Below, in pieces: positions 6,123 through 8,906 of a stretch of DNA of 8,906 bases. The position numbers and the translations under genes are program-made. A model generated the notes under the pieces. That model was not told the DNA's origin, did no database searches, and saw only the letters and a list, made by a program, of their open reading frames with translations. The stretch spans positions 1-8,906 of the forward strand of contig CAMYRF010000024.1 of assembly GCA_947296775.1 (NCBI GenBank), read 5' to 3'. Each line of letters opens with the position of its first letter. The first letter of the stretch is position 1. This DNA comes from an uncultured Mycoplasmatota bacterium (GTDB lineage: Bacteria; Bacillota_I; Bacilli_A; RF39; UBA660).

Positions 6123-6150
6123 AAAGATACTTACGAGCTGAGTATCTTTT
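6123..6150 (+). terminator. Second hairpin, possible backup terminator
   Basis: AAAGATACT/AGTATCTTT is a perfect 9-bp stem plus one G-T pair around ACGAGCT, followed by one extra T and then ATAATT. It lies 36 bases past the sortase terminator. It could back up that terminator, shield the next promoter, or be a remnant of a lost gene's terminator. The T tract is short. Confidence 0.5.
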
Positions 6151-6210
6151 ATAATTGAAAAATGTGTTATTGCAAAATAATACAAACACGAAATTTTGAA
6201 CATGGTACAG

Positions 6211-6239
6211 TTGACATTCATATTTTTAAATGATAGAAT
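6211..6239 (+). promoter_or_regulatory. Strong sigma-A promoter for the two small unknown genes
   Basis: TTGACA (6211-6216), a 17-base spacer and TAGAAT (6234-6239) are near consensus. Transcription would start around 6246, giving a leader of about 46 bases before the ATG at 6292, which has AAGGAGG at 6276-6282. Confidence 0.8.
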
Positions 6240-6291
6240 AAAACACAATTACTTGAAGATATTATGCAGTATAAAAAGGAGGTTTGATTAA

Positions 6292-6633
6292 ATGCCATTC
6301 GATGAAGAAAGAATTAATGAATTAATTAAATTTGGAGAAGAAATAAAAAAAAGGGAGGGTAAAATGAAAGATATTAGAGAAAGAGATTGGATGAATTTAG
6401 ATACTTATGTTTCTAAAGTATTAAGATTGTTAATAGAAGCAGAAGATATATTGATGGATTTAGATGATTATCAAATGGGTAATGGACAGTATTATTCTGA
6501 TTTTGAAACTTTATATAATCAAGTGGCCGAAACAAGACATGAATTCGCTAAATACGTTGATAATCATAAAGAATTATTAACAATGGACAAAGAAATAGAC
6601 GATTATTTTGAAGAACAAAGTATGAATAAATAA
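6292..6633 (+). CDS. Unknown acidic helical protein
   Basis: I do not recognise this 113-residue protein. It is acidic, has no signal peptide or membrane segment, and looks almost wholly helical: a charged N-terminal helix (ERINELIKFGEEIKKRE), a central helix pair (SKVLRLLIEAEDILMDLDD and DFETLYNQVAETRHEFAKYVD), and an acidic end (MDKEIDDYFEEQ). It could be a small cytoplasmic adaptor or structural protein. The start is supported by AAGGAGG nine bases upstream and a near-consensus promoter. A TATGAATAAATAA-type end and a 33-base gap lead to the next small gene, which is probably co-transcribed. Its codons end in T (GGT, ACT, GTT, TCT) more often than those of the flanking envelope genes, hinting at a different expression level or origin. 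Confidence 0.75.
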   Translation: MPFDEERINELIKFGEEIKKREGKMKDIRERDWMNLDTYVSKVLRLLIEAEDILMDLDDYQMGNGQYYSDFETLYNQVAETRHEFAKYVDNHKELLTMDKEIDDYFEEQSMNK

Positions 6634-6666
6634 TCGTTTATTATAAATTTTATTGGGAGGTTTTGA

Positions 6667-6894
6667 ATGGGTAAAAAAGAAGAACTACACAGATTTGAGA
6701 GTGAAACAGGGGTTACAAGAGTTCGACAAACTCGCAGTGGTGACATTGTTATTGATAGTTATTTTGGCGATGTAAAAGATAAAAATAACCATGATAGATT
6801 ATCATTAAATGTGACACAGGGGACTTTATCTGGGCATGATTATGGACAAACTAATAAGTTTGACACCGGAAAAGACAAAGGAAAAACAAAATAA
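6667..6894 (+). CDS. Unknown small polar protein
   Basis: A 75-residue protein with no family I can name. It has no signal peptide or membrane segment. The first 45 residues look beta-rich and ordered (ETGVTRVRQTRSGDIVIDSYFGD), followed by HDRLSLNVTQGTLSGHDYG and a basic, disordered tail (KDKGKTK). GGGAGG six bases before ATG 6667 is a strong ribosome site. It lies 33 bases after the acidic helical gene and shares its promoter and codon style, so the two probably act together; one acidic and helical and one basic suggests a possible complex, which is inference only. No clear terminator follows before the amidase gene 40 bases on. Confidence 0.7.
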   Translation: MGKKEELHRFESETGVTRVRQTRSGDIVIDSYFGDVKDKNNHDRLSLNVTQGTLSGHDYGQTNKFDTGKDKGKTK

Positions 6895-6934
6895 TAACTA
6901 AATAAAAAACACATATACTTAAATAGGTGATTAT

Positions 6935-7597
6935 ATGAAAAGCTATAAAGTAGGTGTTTTTTTAGTGTTCGCAGTTTTATTATGCGCATTTAATTTTGTA
7001 AGTGCAAAAAACAAAGAACTCCCACTACTATCAAAAATAATTTATTTAGATCCAGGACATGGCGGATATGATCCAGGAGCTTACTATAAAAATGTTAAAG
7101 AATCAGAACTAAATTTACAGCTAAGTAACCGAATAATGAAAGCACTAAAAGAAGATGGCGCCACAGTATATTTGACAAGATATGACGATTATGAATTATC
7201 AGTAAATAATGCCTATAATCGAAAACGTAGTGATTTATCAAGAAGAGCTAATATAATAAATAAATCGGGATGCGATATGTTTATATCAGTCCATCTAAAT
7301 GCCTCAGAAGATGAAACATGGTATGGAGCCCAAGTATATTACGACACTATTAATCCAGAAAACGAAAAAATAGCCGCAATTTTTCAAGAAGAATTGAAGC
7401 GTTACTTAAACACAAAAAGAGATTATAAAGAAAACAGTACAAAATATCTCCAAAGAAGAATAAACAGGCCAGGGATATTATTAGAAGCGGGCTTCCTTTC
7501 AAATCCCAATGAAAGATATCTCCTTCAAAAACAATCATATCAAGATAAAATAGCTGAAGTAGTTAGAAAATCAGTAGTAAAATATTATGAAAAATAA
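6935..7597 (+). CDS. Secreted N-acetylmuramoyl-L-alanine amidase (Amidase_3, CwlD-like)
   Basis: Zinc amidase that cuts the bond between muramic acid and the stem peptide of peptidoglycan. The 220-residue protein has an N-terminal signal peptide or anchor (about 6-24), then one Amidase_3 domain with all metal and catalytic residues: DPGHGG (His42), KESELN (Glu56), SVHLNAS (His120) and LLEAGFLSN (Glu184). Length and the single domain without wall-binding repeats resemble CwlD (about 237 residues, cortex muramic lactam formation in spores), but I cannot tell this from other minimal amidases and see no other sporulation gene. The ribosome site AGGTGAT (6925-6931) is the same as that of the Abi gene. 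No clear -35 box is found upstream, so it may be read from the 6211 promoter. Confidence 0.92.
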   Translation: MKSYKVGVFLVFAVLLCAFNFVSAKNKELPLLSKIIYLDPGHGGYDPGAYYKNVKESELNLQLSNRIMKALKEDGATVYLTRYDDYELSVNNAYNRKRSDLSRRANIINKSGCDMFISVHLNASEDETWYGAQVYYDTINPENEKIAAIFQEELKRYLNTKRDYKENSTKYLQRRINRPGILLEAGFLSNPNERYLLQKQSYQDKIAEVVRKSVVKYYEK

Positions 7598-7614
7598 ACA
7601 TTTCAAATGTTTAT
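7594..7614 (+). terminator. Inverted repeat at the end of the amidase gene
   Basis: ATAAACATT-TCA-AATGTTTAT is a perfect 9-bp AT-rich stem with a 3-base loop. The amidase TAA stop is in the left arm, as with other terminators here, but no T tract follows (CACAAAAG), so termination would be weak. It may instead stabilise the mRNA end, or belong to a structure ahead of the Abi gene. Confidence 0.45.
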
Positions 7615-7634
7615 CACAAAAGCATAGTAAAATA

Positions 7635-7643
7635 TGATATAAT
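7635..7643 (+). promoter_or_regulatory. Extended -10 promoter of the Abi gene
   Basis: TGATATAAT is a perfect TGnTATAAT extended -10 element; the -35 position (about 7615-7620, CACAAA) is not conserved. Expected start is near 7650, directly at the AGGTGAT ribosome site (7651-7657), giving a leader of only about 10 bases. Confidence 0.65.
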
Positions 7644-7660
7644 TAATAATAGGTGATAAT

Positions 7661-8605
7661 ATGGAAAACATGACCAAGAAAATATTTAAAACAATTGATG
7701 AACAAATAGATATTTTAAAAACAAGAGGATTGGTCATAGAAGACGAAGAAAAGGCAAGACAAATACTATTCAGAGAAAACTACTTTTTTATTAGCGGTTA
7801 CAGGCACATGTTTACGAAACCAGATAGCCATAGTAAATTTTTGCCTGGGACACACTTTGATGAACTATATGGAGTCTTTACCTTTGATCGAAAAATAAGA
7901 AATACCTTTTTCAAAAACATTCTAATTGTTGAAAATAATATCAAATCTATTATTAGTTACCAATTATCAAAGAAATATGGATTTAAAGAAAAAGATTATT
8001 TAAATCCAGAAAACTTTACACAGGACAGGCTAGAAGAAAGACATATCTACGATATTTTAAACAAAGTTAAAAGACAAATTAGAATAAATGGAAGAAAACA
8101 CAGCGCAACAATGCACTATATTGATAATTATGGATATATTCCAATGTGGATCTTAGTAAAAGTTTTATCATTTGGAACAATGGCTGAATTTTATAGTATT
8201 CTAAAAAAAGACGATCAACAAAATATCGCAAATATATATGAGCTAGATAATGAAACCCTAGAAATTTATCTAATAATACTATCAAATTTCAGAAACGTAT
8301 GTGCTCATGAAGATATTTTATATGATCATCGCACACAAAGAATGATTCCAGATTGCAAGTATCATGAATTATTAAATATTCCACTTAACGAAGAAAAAAT
8401 ATACAACTATGGAAAAAACGATTTATATAGCTTAATTATCATGTTAAAACAACTATTAACAAAAGAAGAATTTGATGAGTTAATTAACGAAATAAAATTT
8501 GAAGTAGAAAACTTAGATAATATAGTAGATACAGTTTCACTAGAAAGCATACTAAACAAAATAGGATTTCCAAGTAATTGGTATGATATAAAAGACTTAG
8601 ATTAA
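7661..8605 (+). CDS. Abi_2 family abortive-infection protein (AbiD/AbiF type, HEPN RNase-like)
   Basis: Abi_2 (PF07751) proteins such as lactococcal AbiD and AbiF stop phage growth, probably by RNA cleavage or binding through a HEPN fold. The 314-residue protein has the usual length. It shows the N-terminal Abi_2 block ENYFFISGYRHMF (39-51), FDRKIRNTFFKNILIVENNIKSII in the centre, and FRNVCAHEDILYDHR, with the HEPN RxxxxH motif as Arg211 to His216. No membrane segment or signal is present, so it is cytoplasmic. ATG 7661 follows AGGTGAT closely, as in the amidase gene; ATG 7670 is less likely. It has its own promoter. It sits among envelope genes, with no mobile-element marks seen, and only 15 bases ahead of an HtrA-like protease gene. 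Confidence 0.9.
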   Translation: MENMTKKIFKTIDEQIDILKTRGLVIEDEEKARQILFRENYFFISGYRHMFTKPDSHSKFLPGTHFDELYGVFTFDRKIRNTFFKNILIVENNIKSIISYQLSKKYGFKEKDYLNPENFTQDRLEERHIYDILNKVKRQIRINGRKHSATMHYIDNYGYIPMWILVKVLSFGTMAEFYSILKKDDQQNIANIYELDNETLEIYLIILSNFRNVCAHEDILYDHRTQRMIPDCKYHELLNIPLNEEKIYNYGKNDLYSLIIMLKQLLTKEEFDELINEIKFEVENLDNIVDTVSLESILNKIGFPSNWYDIKDLD

Positions 8606-8620
8606 AAGGAGGGAAAATAG

Positions 8621-8906
8621 ATGCGAGAAAAACTAATAAACATAGTAATTATTTTAGTAGTACTAACAATAGGCATTTTAGGAACATTATATTTTACAAA
8701 TACAGATGATAATGTTCAAACGACAGGAAAACATAAAAATATAACAATTCAAGAAGAAAACTCAATCAATGAATCAATCAAAAAAGTATATGATGGAGTA
8801 GTATTAGTTGAAGCTTATAATCGTGGGCAACAAACCAGTTCAGGTTCAGGTTTTGTTTATAAAAAAGACAAACAATATGGATACATAATGACTAATAACC
8901 ACGTAT
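8621..8906 (+). CDS. Membrane-anchored HtrA/DegP-like serine protease (5' part only)
   Basis: HtrA-like proteases degrade or refold misfolded exported proteins at the outer face of the membrane. The first 95 residues are visible: a short N-terminus, one hydrophobic anchor (about 6-25), a polar linker, then the start of the trypsin-like domain: VYDGVVLVEAYN, SGSGFVYKK and GYIMTNNHV, where His94 is the first member of the catalytic triad. The Asp, Ser and any PDZ domain lie beyond the window. AAAAGGAGGG seven bases before ATG 8621 is a very strong ribosome site, and the gene begins 15 bases after the Abi stop, so it is probably read together with it, though an own promoter inside the Abi gene cannot be excluded. 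Confidence 0.88.
   Translation, partial: MREKLINIVIILVVLTIGILGTLYFTNTDDNVQTTGKHKNITIQEENSINESIKKVYDGVVLVEAYNRGQQTSSGSGFVYKKDKQYGYIMTNNHV

Noticed and set aside
6155..6183. Second promoter (TTGAAA-N17-TAATAC) before the small unknown genes
   Set aside because: The -10 matches only half the consensus and a much better promoter lies 56 bases downstream.
6057..6248. Minus-strand frame of 63 codons across the sortase end
   Set aside because: It runs through the sortase terminator and the next hairpin, lacks a ribosome site, and looks like the complement of AT-rich spacer.
7350..8285. Minus-strand frames at 7350-7538 and 8079-8285
   Set aside because: Both are shadows of the amidase and Abi genes, with no signals of their own.
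1..8906. CRISPR array, tRNA, rRNA or insertion sequence
   Set aside because: No regularly spaced repeats, no cloverleaf with CCA-type acceptor, no rRNA-like segment and no transposase or terminal inverted repeats were seen on either strand.

Overview
The window comes from an AT-rich, low-GC Gram-positive bacterium. Wall-directed proteins (a sortase, a thioester-domain surface protein, a muramoyl-alanine amidase, a YfhO-family membrane protein), AGGAGG/AGGTGAT ribosome binding sites, and A-ending codons suggest Bacillota, possibly one of the small-genome gut Bacilli lineages; the lineage is an inference. All Trp codons I checked are TGG, no frame contains an internal TGA, and every visible stop is TAA or TAG, so the standard bacterial code fits. 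All genes called are on the + strand; one possible minus-strand RNA is proposed.

Layout: (1) 1-953, the end of a DPPSYGRG-type SAM methyltransferase overlapping an RluA-family pseudouridine synthase, closed by a terminator inside its stop codon. (2) 996-4342, a consensus promoter driving a membrane-anchored PIG-L deacetylase and an 854-residue YfhO-family GT-C-like protein, closed by a terminator; this looks like a surface-glycan modification pair. (3) 4343-4737, a 415-base stretch between the YfhO gene and the thioester-domain gene with a promoter, short overlapping reading frames including a very hydrophobic peptide, sequestered ribosome binding sites, and a set of competing hairpins with a minus-strand terminator. 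It resembles a type I toxin-antitoxin locus or a structured leader. (4) 4738-6092, a secreted thioester-domain protein overlapping a short sortase, closed by a terminator. (5) 6211-6894, a consensus promoter and two small genes I do not recognise. (6) 6935-7597, a secreted N-acetylmuramoyl-L-alanine amidase. (7) 7635 to the end, an extended -10 promoter, an Abi_2-type HEPN protein (abortive-infection family), and 15 bases later the start of a membrane-anchored HtrA-like protease cut by the window edge.

Functionally the window is mostly cell envelope (glycan modification, surface protein and sortase, amidase, surface protease) with a probable phage-defence gene inserted among them. The strongest leads are the 4459-4720 regulatory/small-peptide locus, and the thioester protein/sortase pair, in which the thioester Gln, the sorting-signal membrane segment and the sortase catalytic Arg all appear to be absent.
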